Notes under the pieces: model-generated | Told to the model about the DNA's origin: nothing | What the model saw: only the letters and a program-made list of their open reading frames with translations | Databases searched by the model: none | In this document: positions 24,063-32,223 of the stretch, piece after piece | Position numbering within the stretch: position 1 is the first letter of the stretch | How the letters are laid out: each line of letters opens with the position of its first letter | Made by a program: the position numbers and the translations under genes | Origin: RYN-230 sp963793825 | Lineage (GTDB): Bacteria; Actinomycetota; Actinomycetes; Streptosporangiales; Streptosporangiaceae | Assembly: GCA_963793825.1 (NCBI GenBank) | Contig: CAWCBE010000012.1 | Location: 558,001 to 622,000, forward strand | Length of the DNA stretch: 64,000 nt | Direction: 5' to 3'

Positions 24063-25505
24063 ATGAGACTGCGGATCATCCTCCTGGTCGTCGCGGTCAG
24101 CTCGATGGTGCTGATCTCCTTCCTGGTGCCGCTGGCCCTGGTGCTGCGGTCCTCGGCGGCCGACCGCGCGGTCAGCGCGGCCACGGTCCGGGCCCAGTGG
24201 ATGGCCCCGCTGGTCGCCACGCTGTCCGGCGCGAGCCTGCGGCTGGCGGTGGACCGGGTCAATGCCGCCGACCGGGACCAGCCGGTGACGGTGTTCCTGC
24301 CCGGCGGGACGGCCCTGGGCCAGCCCGCGTCCCGGTCGGCCGGGGTACGGCTGGCGGCCACCGGGCGCAGCTTCGCCACCCCCTCCCACGGCGGGGTCGA
24401 GGTGCTCGTCGCGGTGCAGGGGCTGCCCCAGGGCACCGCGGTGATCCGGGCGTTCATCAGCCGCGCCCAGTTGCTGGCGGGCGTGACCCGGGCCTGGCTG
24501 ATCCTGGGCGGGGTGGGACTCGGCCTGCTGCTGCTCAGCGTGGCCGTCGCCGATCAGCTGGCCAGGTCCCAGGTGCGCACGCTGCGCGCCCTGGCGCAGG
24601 CCTCCGACCAGCTGGCCGCCGGGAACCTGGCGGCCCGGGCCGCGGTGGCCGGGCCGCCGGAGATGCGGCAGGTCAGCCGCGGGCTCAACCGCCTGGCCGC
24701 GCGCATCGGCGAGTTGCTGGCCCATGAACGGGAAACCGCCGCTGACCTGTCGCACCGGCTGCGCACCCCGCTCACCGCGCTGCGGATCGATGCCGAGTCG
24801 CTGCATGACGGCACCGGGCGGGCTCAGCTGATCAGCGACGTGGACGGGCTGCAGCGGACCGTCAACGAGATCATCCGGGAGGCGCGGCGGCCGGGCGGGA
24901 CCCTGGTCCAGCCGCGCTGCGACGCCAGCGAGGTGATCGCCGAGCGGGCCGCGTTCTGGCGCCCGCTCGCCGATGACCAGGACCGGCGGATGACGGTGGA
25001 GATGACCGCCGGTCCGGCCGAGGTCGCGGTCTCCCGGGAAGACCTGGCTGCCTGCGCCGACATCCTGCTGGAGAACGTGTTCGCGCACACCCCGGAGGGC
25101 GCGGCCGCCGCGGTCCGGGTCAGCCGCCGGGCGGGCGGCGGGGCGTGGCTGGTGGTGTCGGACGCCGGCCCGGGCTTCGGTGACCCGGACGCGGCCCAGC
25201 GGGGACGCTCCAGCGCCGGGTCCACCGGCCTGGGCCTGGACATCGCCCGGCGCATCGCCGAGGCGTCCGGCGGGCAGCTGACCGTGGGCCGGTCCGCGGC
25301 GGGCGGCGGCTCGGTCACCGCAGGCTTCGGGCCGCCGGCAGGCGCGGCCGGGCCGGGCCGACGGCACCGCCGGGCGCGGCCCTGGCTGGCCTGGCGCCGG
25401 CTGGACGAGGGTGCCGGTGGCTGGCCGGAAGATCCGCCGCCGTGGGCCGCGCTGCGGGACGCGCCCGGCTGGGGGGCGGGAGGGCCGGCCTCCCCCGACC
25501 GCTGA
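24063..25505 (+). CDS. membrane sensor histidine kinase
   Basis: A 480-residue kinase. An N-terminal helix (IILLVVAVSSMVLISFLVPL) and a second helix near residues 140-165 flank a small extracytoplasmic sensor region. A HAMP segment follows, then HisKA with His231 in DLSHRLRTPLTALR, and an ATPase domain with N-box LLENVFAHTPEG and G1 DAGPGFG. The C-terminus is an extra Arg/Trp/Pro-rich tail. It pairs with the adjacent OmpR-type regulator. The signal is unknown; proximity to the redox cassette and the exported protein at 22682 hints at envelope or redox sensing, which is inference. Confidence 0.9.
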   Translation: MRLRIILLVVAVSSMVLISFLVPLALVLRSSAADRAVSAATVRAQWMAPLVATLSGASLRLAVDRVNAADRDQPVTVFLPGGTALGQPASRSAGVRLAATGRSFATPSHGGVEVLVAVQGLPQGTAVIRAFISRAQLLAGVTRAWLILGGVGLGLLLLSVAVADQLARSQVRTLRALAQASDQLAAGNLAARAAVAGPPEMRQVSRGLNRLAARIGELLAHERETAADLSHRLRTPLTALRIDAESLHDGTGRAQLISDVDGLQRTVNEIIREARRPGGTLVQPRCDASEVIAERAAFWRPLADDQDRRMTVEMTAGPAEVAVSREDLAACADILLENVFAHTPEGAAAAVRVSRRAGGGAWLVVSDAGPGFGDPDAAQRGRSSAGSTGLGLDIARRIAEASGGQLTVGRSAAGGGSVTAGFGPPAGAAGPGRRHRRARPWLAWRRLDEGAGGWPEDPPPWAALRDAPGWGAGGPASPDR

Positions 25506-25538
25506 CTTCGCCCGGCCCGGGATCGGGGTGCCCCGGTG

Positions 25539-27290
25539 TCAACGCGCTCCTGGATGGGGCGCATCCGCCGGGCGCGGCGCGGCCGGCTCGGTGCCGGTGA
25601 CGGCCTTGGGCGGGCGGCCGCGCAGCAGCGACGCGGCCCCGGCCACGGCGGCCAGCGCGGCCGCGACCCCGAACACCACCACCAGGCCCTGGTGGAACGG
25701 CCCGGAGATCAGGTCGGGGAAGAACGCCCGGCCGGTGACGACCTGCCGGCTCGTGGCGGTCAGCGCGGACAGCGCACCGTAGGCGGCCAGCAGGTGCTGC
25801 AGCGGGTTGACCCCGAGAACCGCCGCGAACAGCGACGACACCGGCGGCAGCGAGCCGATGTGCACGGCCGCCGCGTGCGGGACGCCACGGGCGGCCAGGC
25901 CGCTGGTCAGGGTCCGCGGCAGCGCGCTGGCCAGGCCGGCGATCATGAGCGAGAAGACGATGCCGATCGACAGGGCCGTGCCGGAGTTCTGGAAGGTGGA
26001 ACGCATGCCGGACGCCACCCCGCGGTACCGGGCCGGCACGCTGCCCATGATCGAGGAGGAGTTGGGCGCCGCGAACATCCCGCTGCCGATCCCGTTTGCC
26101 GCGATGAGCAGGGCAAAGGCCCAGTACGGGAAGTTGACCGGCAGCAGCATCAGGCCGATGAAGCTGCCGCCGAACACGGCCATCCCGGCCGTGGCGATGC
26201 CGCGGGAACCGAACTTGTCGGACAGGGTTCCCGACACCGGGCCCGAGACGAGGAAGCCCGCGGTCAGCGGCAGCAGGAAGATGCCGGCCCACAGCGGGGT
26301 GTGGCTGTAGCCGTAGCCGTGTAGCGGCAGCCAGATGCCCTGCAGCCAGATGATGAGCACGAACTGCAGGCCGCCGCGGGCGATGGACACTAGCAGGCCC
26401 GCCACGTTGCCGGCCGTGAACGCCCGGATGCGGAACAGGCTGAGCTCGAACATGGGCTCGGCGATCCTGGTCTCGATCACGATGAACGCCGCGAGCAGCG
26501 CCGCGCCGCCGGACAGCAGGCCGAGGACGCTGGGGTTCAGCCAGCCCATGCTGTGGTGCCCGTAGGGCTGGATGCCCTCGGTGATGCCGATCAGGACCGC
26601 CCCCAGGCCGACCGCGAAGGTGATGTTGCCCCACCAGTCGATCCGGCCCGGGTGCCGCTCGCCGTTGTCGCGGAGCTTGCGGTAGGCCCACAGCGTGCCG
26701 AACACCCCGACGGGCACGTTGACCCAGAACACCGCCCGCCAGTCGATCGCGGCCAGCAGGCCGCCGGCCACCAGGCCGATGAACATGCCGGCCAGCCCGG
26801 CCACCTGGTTGGTGCCCAGCGCGAAGCCCCGCCGGTCGGGCGGGAACGCGTCGGTCAGGATCGCAGCCGAGTTCGCCATCAGCATGGACCCGCCGATGGC
26901 CTGGAGGACCCGCCAGCCGATCAGCCACAGGGCGCCGTGACCGCCCTGGAAGGGATCGAACGAGAGCAGGATGGACGCCACGGTGAACACCGCGAAGCCC
27001 GCGTTGTAGATCTTGACCCGGCCGAACATGTCGCCGAACCGGCCCAGGGTGACCACCAGCACGGCCTGGACCAGCCGGTAGCCCATGATCATCCACAGCA
27101 GGTAGCTGATGTTGCCCGGCGCCAGCGGGTCCAGGTGGATGCCGCGGAAGATGGCCGGCAGCGCGATGATGACGATAGAGCCATCGAGCGTGGCCATGAA
27201 CATCGCCGCGGTCGTGTTGGTCAGGGCCACCCACCGGTACCGGTCCGCCGGGTCCCGGGCGCCGCGCCGGGGCACCAGCCGCCCGGTCAT
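25539..27290 (-). CDS. MFS drug-efflux-like transporter (DHA2, 14 TM)
   Basis: A 583-residue major facilitator protein with about 14 hydrophobic helices. The N-terminal DHA2 signature AMFMATLDGSIVIIALPAI and the loop GRFGDMFGRVKIYN are clear, and motif C-like sequence occurs around GTNQVAGLAGMFIGLVAGG. Such proteins export drugs or metabolites using proton motive force. It lies 34 nt downstream of a MarR-type repressor gene on the same strand, the usual arrangement for a substrate-inducible efflux operon. Confidence 0.9.
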   Translation of the reverse strand: MTGRLVPRRGARDPADRYRWVALTNTTAAMFMATLDGSIVIIALPAIFRGIHLDPLAPGNISYLLWMIMGYRLVQAVLVVTLGRFGDMFGRVKIYNAGFAVFTVASILLSFDPFQGGHGALWLIGWRVLQAIGGSMLMANSAAILTDAFPPDRRGFALGTNQVAGLAGMFIGLVAGGLLAAIDWRAVFWVNVPVGVFGTLWAYRKLRDNGERHPGRIDWWGNITFAVGLGAVLIGITEGIQPYGHHSMGWLNPSVLGLLSGGAALLAAFIVIETRIAEPMFELSLFRIRAFTAGNVAGLLVSIARGGLQFVLIIWLQGIWLPLHGYGYSHTPLWAGIFLLPLTAGFLVSGPVSGTLSDKFGSRGIATAGMAVFGGSFIGLMLLPVNFPYWAFALLIAANGIGSGMFAAPNSSSIMGSVPARYRGVASGMRSTFQNSGTALSIGIVFSLMIAGLASALPRTLTSGLAARGVPHAAAVHIGSLPPVSSLFAAVLGVNPLQHLLAAYGALSALTATSRQVVTGRAFFPDLISGPFHQGLVVVFGVAAALAAVAGAASLLRGRPPKAVTGTEPAAPRPADAPHPGAR

Positions 27291-27324
27291 CGGATCACCA
27301 CCTGCTGCCTCGCGGCCGTCGTCA

Positions 27325-27762
27325 TCAGATGCTCTGCGCCAGCCGCTCGAGCAGCGGCGCGGCCGCTCTCAGCTGGGCGAGCTCGGCGGGCGTGAAACCA
27401 GCCGCCAGTGCCTGCGCTAGCTGCTCGGCCCGGGCACTGCGCTTATCCCGGAGCACCTGCTGCCCGGACCCGGTGACCGACAGGACGACCCGCCGGCCGT
27501 CGTCCGGGTCAGGGCTCCGCGCCACGAGGCCCCGCGCCTCCAGGCCGCCCAGCGTCGCCCCCATCGACTGCGGGCTGATCTGTTCCAGCCGGGCGAGCGC
27601 GCTGGCCGTGGCCGGGCCGGCCCGGTCCAGCCGGGCCAGGGCCGCGATTTCCGGCAGCGTGAGCTCACCATCCGGCCGTACCTGGCGCAGCCGCCGCCGC
27701 AGCAGCCCGATGCTCATCTGGAGCGCCGCAGCCACCTCGCGCACGTCCGGTTCCTCGGTCAT
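27325..27762 (-). CDS. MarR family transcriptional regulator
   Basis: A 145-residue winged-helix regulator. The central DNA-binding region is visible: LTLPEIAALARLDRAGPATA, then SALARLEQISPQSMGATLGGLEARGL and the wing RSPDPDDGRRVVLSVT. It is the first gene of an operon with the MFS exporter and likely represses it until a ligand binds. A palindromic sequence touching its start codon is the probable operator. Confidence 0.9.
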   Translation of the reverse strand: MTEEPDVREVAAALQMSIGLLRRRLRQVRPDGELTLPEIAALARLDRAGPATASALARLEQISPQSMGATLGGLEARGLVARSPDPDDGRRVVLSVTGSGQQVLRDKRSARAEQLAQALAAGFTPAELAQLRAAAPLLERLAQSI

Positions 27763-27763
27763 A

Positions 27764-27783
27764 TCATCAGATTAAACTGATAA
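27764..27783. promoter_or_regulatory. putative MarR operator
   Basis: The core tcag-attaaa-ctga (27767-27780) is an inverted repeat immediately upstream of the MarR start codon. It sits in an AT-rich island unlike the surrounding DNA. Its size and place fit autoregulation by the MarR protein. Confidence 0.5.
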
Positions 27784-27794
27784 GGCTAGCCTTA
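27781..27794. promoter_or_regulatory. perfect 14-nt palindrome taaggctagcctta
   Basis: A perfect palindrome adjoining the MarR operator and placed where the promoter should be. It somewhat resembles DtxR/IdeR iron boxes, which share AGG/CCT half-sites, but the centre differs. It may be a second operator for the efflux operon. Confidence 0.4.
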
Positions 27795-27970
27795 GCAAAT
27801 TGCCCGGGCGGCCCCTGGCTTAGGCGGCCCCTGGCTTAGGCGGCATCCGGCTTAGGCGCTACCGCGGCCCCCGGGATAGGGCATCCGCCCGATGCGGGCC
27901 CGGCCGCCTTACCGCGAACCTCGATGGTGTGCGGCCGGACCGTGGCCGCACACCCACCCAGGAGGCGGTC

Positions 27971-28225
27971 ATGTATCCAGGAATTCAGACGGCAGTCGCA
28001 GCCGAGCACGTCCGGGACATGCTCGGCCGCGCCGCCCAGGACGGCCGGGCCCGGCAAGCCCGGCACGCCCGCCGGGCCAGCCGGGCCCGGGCGGCGAGCC
28101 GGGCCCGGCTAGCCCGCCAGGCCCAGTTCGTCGCCGGGACCGGGCGTGGCCGGGCAGCCACGCCCGGCCACCATCCGCCAGCGGCCCCGGCCCCGGACGC
28201 CAGCCATCTCGCCGGCTGCGGGTAA
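27971..28225 (+). CDS. small Arg/Ala-rich protein
   Basis: An 84-residue ORF with one of the best ribosome-binding sites in the window (aggaggcggtc directly before ATG). It starts MYPGIQTAVAAEHVRDMLG, then becomes an Arg/Ala-rich segment (ARQARHARRASRARAASRA) and a Pro/His tail. Many actinomycetes encode short proteins of this general design; I know no function. The basic helical composition could bind nucleic acid, which is speculation. Confidence 0.6.
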   Translation: MYPGIQTAVAAEHVRDMLGRAAQDGRARQARHARRASRARAASRARLARQAQFVAGTGRGRAATPGHHPPAAPAPDASHLAGCG

Positions 28226-28301
28226 GGCGTGCCGGCCCCGGCCCGGGACGCCAGCCATGCCGCCGACCGGGGGCAGGCACGGCGGCAACGGCGCGCCCGG
28301 C

Positions 28302-28337
28302 GGCGTGAGCACCGGATAGCTCTCCGGTGCTCACGCC
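28302..28337. terminator. intrinsic terminator-like hairpin
   Basis: A perfect 15-bp stem (arms 28302-28316 and 28323-28337) with a 6-nt loop, located 76 nt after the small Arg-rich ORF and before the next gene's LexA-like box. It lacks a T-run but is followed by an AT-richer stretch. Confidence 0.7.
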
Positions 28338-28360
28338 AATTGCCAGGCCGCGAATACTAA

Positions 28361-28376
28361 TAGAACGCACATTCGA
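28361..28376. promoter_or_regulatory. LexA (SOS) box-like site
   Basis: tagaacgcacattcga matches the actinobacterial SOS consensus TCGAACnnnnGTTCGA at 10 of 12 defined positions. It lies 21 nt before the ATG of the 135-residue protein gene, where it would cover the promoter. Confidence 0.5.
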
Positions 28377-28397
28377 TTACTTTGCTATCCTGGGCGG

Positions 28398-28805
28398 ATG
28401 GCAGCGTACCTCCCGCCCGGCTGGCCGCCCGGGGTGCACCCGCCCGGCAGCGCGGACTTCGAGGCGTCCGCGGTGGCCTGGCTGCTTGACGTGGTGCCGC
28501 CCGACTACCGGCTGTACGGCGTCCTGCGGCGGCATCCGGTCGCCCTCGCGAGCATGGCCAGGTATCACGTGGCGGCCTGCGTGCAGGGGGCACGTGAGGG
28601 GTACCGCAGCACCCGTACCGAACTCGGCGGGACGCTGCCCGCCACCGGAGTGGACGCGGTCCTGGCCGCCTACCGCACCGAGGGACGCCGGCTGGTGGAT
28701 ATCGCGAGGGCCGTGGACCTGGTGGGCCGGGCACTGCGCGGCGAGGTCTTCACGCCGCGACTGCGCGCCGAGACAGGGGCGCCTCCCGGGCCCGCGGTCA
28801 GCTAG
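28398..28805 (+). CDS. conserved-looking hypothetical protein behind a LexA-like box
   Basis: A 135-residue soluble protein beginning MAAYLPPGWPPGVHPPGS. It is mostly helical by composition: VAWLLDVVPPDYRLYGVLRR, then MARYHVAACVQGAREGYRS and VDAVLAAYRTEGRRLVDIA. I do not recognise a named domain, although the pattern is reminiscent of a small conserved actinobacterial family. There are no membrane segments or signal peptide. A LexA-like operator directly upstream suggests DNA-damage induction. The start at 28398 has a gggcgg sequence 1 nt before it and gives a natural N-terminus. Confidence 0.7.
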   Translation: MAAYLPPGWPPGVHPPGSADFEASAVAWLLDVVPPDYRLYGVLRRHPVALASMARYHVAACVQGAREGYRSTRTELGGTLPATGVDAVLAAYRTEGRRLVDIARAVDLVGRALRGEVFTPRLRAETGAPPGPAVS

Positions 28806-28862
28806 TCCCCGCGGGCGCCGGGGCCTGCCTGCCGCCCGGGGCGGCCCCGTCAGCCTGCCCCG

Positions 28863-29771
28863 TCAGCCTGCCCGGCCCGCGCCAGCCCGGAGGGTGGCCT
28901 CGTCCAGGATCTGGATGCGGTCACCGACCCGGATGGTGCCGGGGCCGTCGGGGATCACGTTCTGGCCGAATACCAGTTGCTGGCCGCGGCGGCGGCGGCG
29001 GCCGAGCAGGTCGAGCGGCTGTCGGCCGCGCTGCGCGGTCGCCTGGTCGATGGTGGTGACCAGGCAGCGCCCGCAGGGCTTGGCCACCCGGAACGTCACG
29101 GTCCCGATCTGGATGCGGCGCCAGCCATCCTCGGCCCAGGCCGGCGCCCCGGCCACGACCACGTTGGGCCGGAACCGGTTCATCGGCACCGGCGGGTGGC
29201 CCTCCTCCGCCAGCCAGCGGCCGAGCGCGTCCAGTGAGCCCGCCGTGGTGAGCAGCAGCGGATAGCCATCGGCGAAGCTCACCCGGTCCTCAGGTGCACC
29301 GAACTCCGGATCCACGCCACGGCGCGTCGGGTCGTCCAGGTGCACCAGGCGCACCGCCCGGCCGAGGAAGCGGGACAGCCAGTCATCGGCGCGGTCCCCG
29401 GCCGCAGCCACGCGGACCCGTGAACTCCACACCGTGACCCACAGCATCTCCGCGCCTCGGTCCTGCGCCGGGGCCGGCACGGTCAGCTCCGGGTGACCGG
29501 GCGCGGACAGGGTGAGCGCCCTCGCCGGGAACGGCCCGGAGCCCCCCTCGCCGGCCGCCTGGGCGGCCGGCCCATGCCCGGCGGTGACCAGGGCCAGCGC
29601 TGGTTCCGCGCGCTGGGTGACGAACCGCCCGGTGTCATCGACGACGAGCCAGCGCCGGTCGCCGGCCAGTCCCCACGGCTCGACCCGCGAGTCGAGCAGG
29701 TTGACGGCCCGCCCGGACTTCAGCGGGTAGATGTGTATCGACGCGAGGTGCGGAGACGATCCCAGGCTCAT
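28863..29771 (-). CDS. MOSC domain-containing protein
   Basis: A 302-residue protein with an MOSC_N beta-barrel region (SIHIYPLKSGRAVNLLDSRV ... GDRRWLVVDDTGRFVTQR) and a C-terminal MOSC domain. The latter carries the conserved cysteine in RVAKPCGRCLVTTIDQ and NRFRPNVVVAGA. Relatives (YcbX/mARC-like) bind molybdenum cofactor and reduce N-hydroxylated compounds. The start at 29771 follows a gaggag ribosome-binding site. It seems to be a single gene. Confidence 0.9.
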   Translation of the reverse strand: MSLGSSPHLASIHIYPLKSGRAVNLLDSRVEPWGLAGDRRWLVVDDTGRFVTQRAEPALALVTAGHGPAAQAAGEGGSGPFPARALTLSAPGHPELTVPAPAQDRGAEMLWVTVWSSRVRVAAAGDRADDWLSRFLGRAVRLVHLDDPTRRGVDPEFGAPEDRVSFADGYPLLLTTAGSLDALGRWLAEEGHPPVPMNRFRPNVVVAGAPAWAEDGWRRIQIGTVTFRVAKPCGRCLVTTIDQATAQRGRQPLDLLGRRRRRGQQLVFGQNVIPDGPGTIRVGDRIQILDEATLRAGAGRAG

Positions 29772-29925
29772 GGCGGCTCCTCGTCGCGGTGGCCGTACCG
29801 GTGCCGCCTTCCAGGCGGGCCGGCGCGCGTCACCGGATCCAACGGGGATCCGGACCCGCCTTCGGCAGACCACGGCGCCGCGAAGCCGTCTCGGCTTCGT
29901 GCCGGAACGGGTACTGCCAGGCTAC

Positions 29926-32073
29926 TTAGCTCACCGCCCGGAGCACCAGGACCGCCATCCCGTCGGCGGCTGGCCGGCCACCGAAGCACCGGACTTCCTG
30001 GTGCACCTTGTCGGCCACCACGTCGGCGGTCAGGCCGGCACAAGCCGACAGCAGCCTGGCCAGGCCGTCGTCGTCGTCCAGCAGCCGGTCGCCGTCACGC
30101 CGCCTGGTCACCCCGTCGGTGACGGCCAGCAAGAGATCCCCCGGGCCGAGGACGACCGGCTGGGCGGCGAAACCGAGCCCGTCGATCACCCCGAGCACCG
30201 GCTGCGGGACCGCCGCGGCCTGCGGCCCGGCCGGGGCGGCGGCCGGCCCGCCGCCCGGCCCCGCACCGGCCAGCGAGTCCCGCGGTGCGCGCAGCACCAG
30301 CGGCAGCGGCTGCCCCGCACAGGCGAGGAACACCCGGGCGGGCGATCCGGGCTGGATCTCCCCGTGAATCAGCGTGAGGAACGCCCCGGGCGATCGCTCA
30401 TCCAGGATGAGCTGGTTGAGCCGGCTGAGCGTGTCCGGGATGCTCACCCCCTGCCCACCGAGGATGCGGAGGGTAGTGCGGGCCAGCGAGGTAACGGCCA
30501 GGGTGGCCGCCCCGGCGCCGCACACCTCCCCGATGGCGAACCGCCACCGGCCGTCCGCGACGCCGAACACGTCACAGAAGTCACCGCCGGCCGCCTCGCC
30601 CGTGCCGGGCAGGTCGTGCGCCGCGGCCAGCTCGAAGCCCGGTACCCGGGGCAGCTCCGCGGGCACCAGGGCCGCCCGCAGCGCCTGCCGCTCCGCCTGC
30701 TGCTGCGCGGCCAGCCGGCAGTTCTCCACGGCCAGCGCCACCCGGCCGGCCAGATCCTGGGCCAGGCTGAGCACTTCCCGGGACGGGCGCCCGGCGTGCG
30801 GGCCGCCGAGGACCAGCAGCCCGAGCGGGCCGGCCCGCCCGGCCAGCGGGAAGCACCAGGCGCCCCGGGCGGCCAGTTCCGCCGCGCCGGGCGGCGCGCT
30901 GGCCGGGACGGGCCTGCTCAGCGGCCAGCGGCACGGAACGCCAGCCCGGCCAGCGGGCGGCGGGGACGGCCACGGCACGGTGCCGCCCCGCTCCAGCAGC
31001 CAGGTGAGGGCTTCCCGGGCCGCGTCGTCGGCGTGCCGGGCCGCCGCGACCCGCAGGTCCCCGCCCGGCCCGGCGATCAGCAGCGCGCACCACTCGGCCA
31101 GCCGGGGCACCACGACCTGCCCGACGGTGGCCACGACCACGTCGGCGTCCAGTGGGCCGGACAGCAGGTCGCTGGCCTCCGCGAGCACCGCGATGCGGGC
31201 CCGGCGGGCCTGCTCGAGTTCCGCGAGCCGGGACCGTTCCAGGACGGGCGCCATGCTGTCGGCGAGTTGCTGCAGGCGCTGCACGTCACCGTCGCTGAAC
31301 CGGCCGGGCAGCATGGCCGCGACCGCGAGCACCCCGGTGACCCGGCCATCGACCATGAACGGCACGGTGGCGACCGAGGGTGCGCTGCGCAGCAGAACGG
31401 CCGGGCTGATCCCGGCGGTGCCGCGGACGGTGAGGTTGCCGTCCTCATCGGCCACCAGCGCGTACCCGGCGTCCGCCGCCACGATCACCCGGGCCGAGGC
31501 GACACACTGGCCGAGCAGGTCGTCGTAGCCCGGCTGGGCCTCGGCGGCGGGCAGCGCACGGACCCCCCACGTCGTGGCAGGCGTGACGGGGACCGCGCCC
31601 GGCGGCGCATCCGGGCCGGCGCCCGGCTCGGCCGGCCCGGCCGGCCCGCCGCCCAGTCCCATCCGGAACCAGACCGCCTTGGTGTCGGTCCCGTAGCTCA
31701 CTCCCCACGCGGAGGCCAGTGCTGAGGGCAGCAGCAGCCCGCGGCCACCGGTGCGTTCAGCTGGAGTCTGGTCATACTTGGCCGGGCCCGGGACCATCCG
31801 GGCCGGGTGACTGTCCCGGACCACGACTTCCACGGCACTGCCCGCGAGCTTGCAGGTGACCTGGACATCGGTCCCGGCGTGCACGACGGCGTTGGTGACC
31901 AGCTCGCTGGTGAGCAGCACGGCGTCATCCACCAGGCCGGTCTCCCCGGCCGGGCCGGGACCTGGGTGCAGCCAGGACTGCAAGGTCTCGCGCACGAATT
32001 TGCGCGCCGCCGCCACGGCCGCCGGCTCCGGCCGGTACGCGGCGCTCGCGACGAGATCGTTGCGTCCCTTCAC
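29926..32073 (-). CDS. multidomain regulator: HATPase, GAF-like, PP2C (SpoIIE) phosphatase
   Basis: A 715-residue protein. Residues ~10-135 form an anti-sigma-type HATPase (LTSELVTNAVVHAGTDVQV; TGGRGLLLPSALASAWGV). Two GAF-like regions follow (roughly 185-300 and 310-470), then a SpoIIE/RsbU PP2C phosphatase domain (EAAGGDFCDVFGVADGRW ... AVTDGVTRRRDGD). The metal-binding Asp of the usual GDVVGHG motif is Glu here (IGEVCGAGAA), so phosphatase activity may be altered. Such proteins combine a sigma-factor-binding kinase with an anti-anti-sigma phosphatase in partner-switching stress networks. No sigma factor gene is adjacent. Confidence 0.85.
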   Translation of the reverse strand: MKGRNDLVASAAYRPEPAAVAAARKFVRETLQSWLHPGPGPAGETGLVDDAVLLTSELVTNAVVHAGTDVQVTCKLAGSAVEVVVRDSHPARMVPGPAKYDQTPAERTGGRGLLLPSALASAWGVSYGTDTKAVWFRMGLGGGPAGPAEPGAGPDAPPGAVPVTPATTWGVRALPAAEAQPGYDDLLGQCVASARVIVAADAGYALVADEDGNLTVRGTAGISPAVLLRSAPSVATVPFMVDGRVTGVLAVAAMLPGRFSDGDVQRLQQLADSMAPVLERSRLAELEQARRARIAVLAEASDLLSGPLDADVVVATVGQVVVPRLAEWCALLIAGPGGDLRVAAARHADDAAREALTWLLERGGTVPWPSPPPAGRAGVPCRWPLSRPVPASAPPGAAELAARGAWCFPLAGRAGPLGLLVLGGPHAGRPSREVLSLAQDLAGRVALAVENCRLAAQQQAERQALRAALVPAELPRVPGFELAAAHDLPGTGEAAGGDFCDVFGVADGRWRFAIGEVCGAGAATLAVTSLARTTLRILGGQGVSIPDTLSRLNQLILDERSPGAFLTLIHGEIQPGSPARVFLACAGQPLPLVLRAPRDSLAGAGPGGGPAAAPAGPQAAAVPQPVLGVIDGLGFAAQPVVLGPGDLLLAVTDGVTRRRDGDRLLDDDDGLARLLSACAGLTADVVADKVHQEVRCFGGRPAADGMAVLVLRAVS

Positions 32074-32223
32074 AGGCCCTCTTGGCTATCCAGGGTCAGG
32101 CCGCCGGGGCATGTCGCCCGCCGCGCCCCGGGCGCTACGGAGGGCGGCCTGCACTATCGAGTTCGGCTCCGCCGGTAGCGGCGTGCCACCATCGTGACAG
32201 ATGACGGGCCGCTTTCCAGGCGA

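Noticed and set aside
27781..27794. True IdeR/DtxR iron box
   Set aside because: Half-sites are partly similar, but the 19-nt consensus centre does not match; kept only as an unspecified palindrome.
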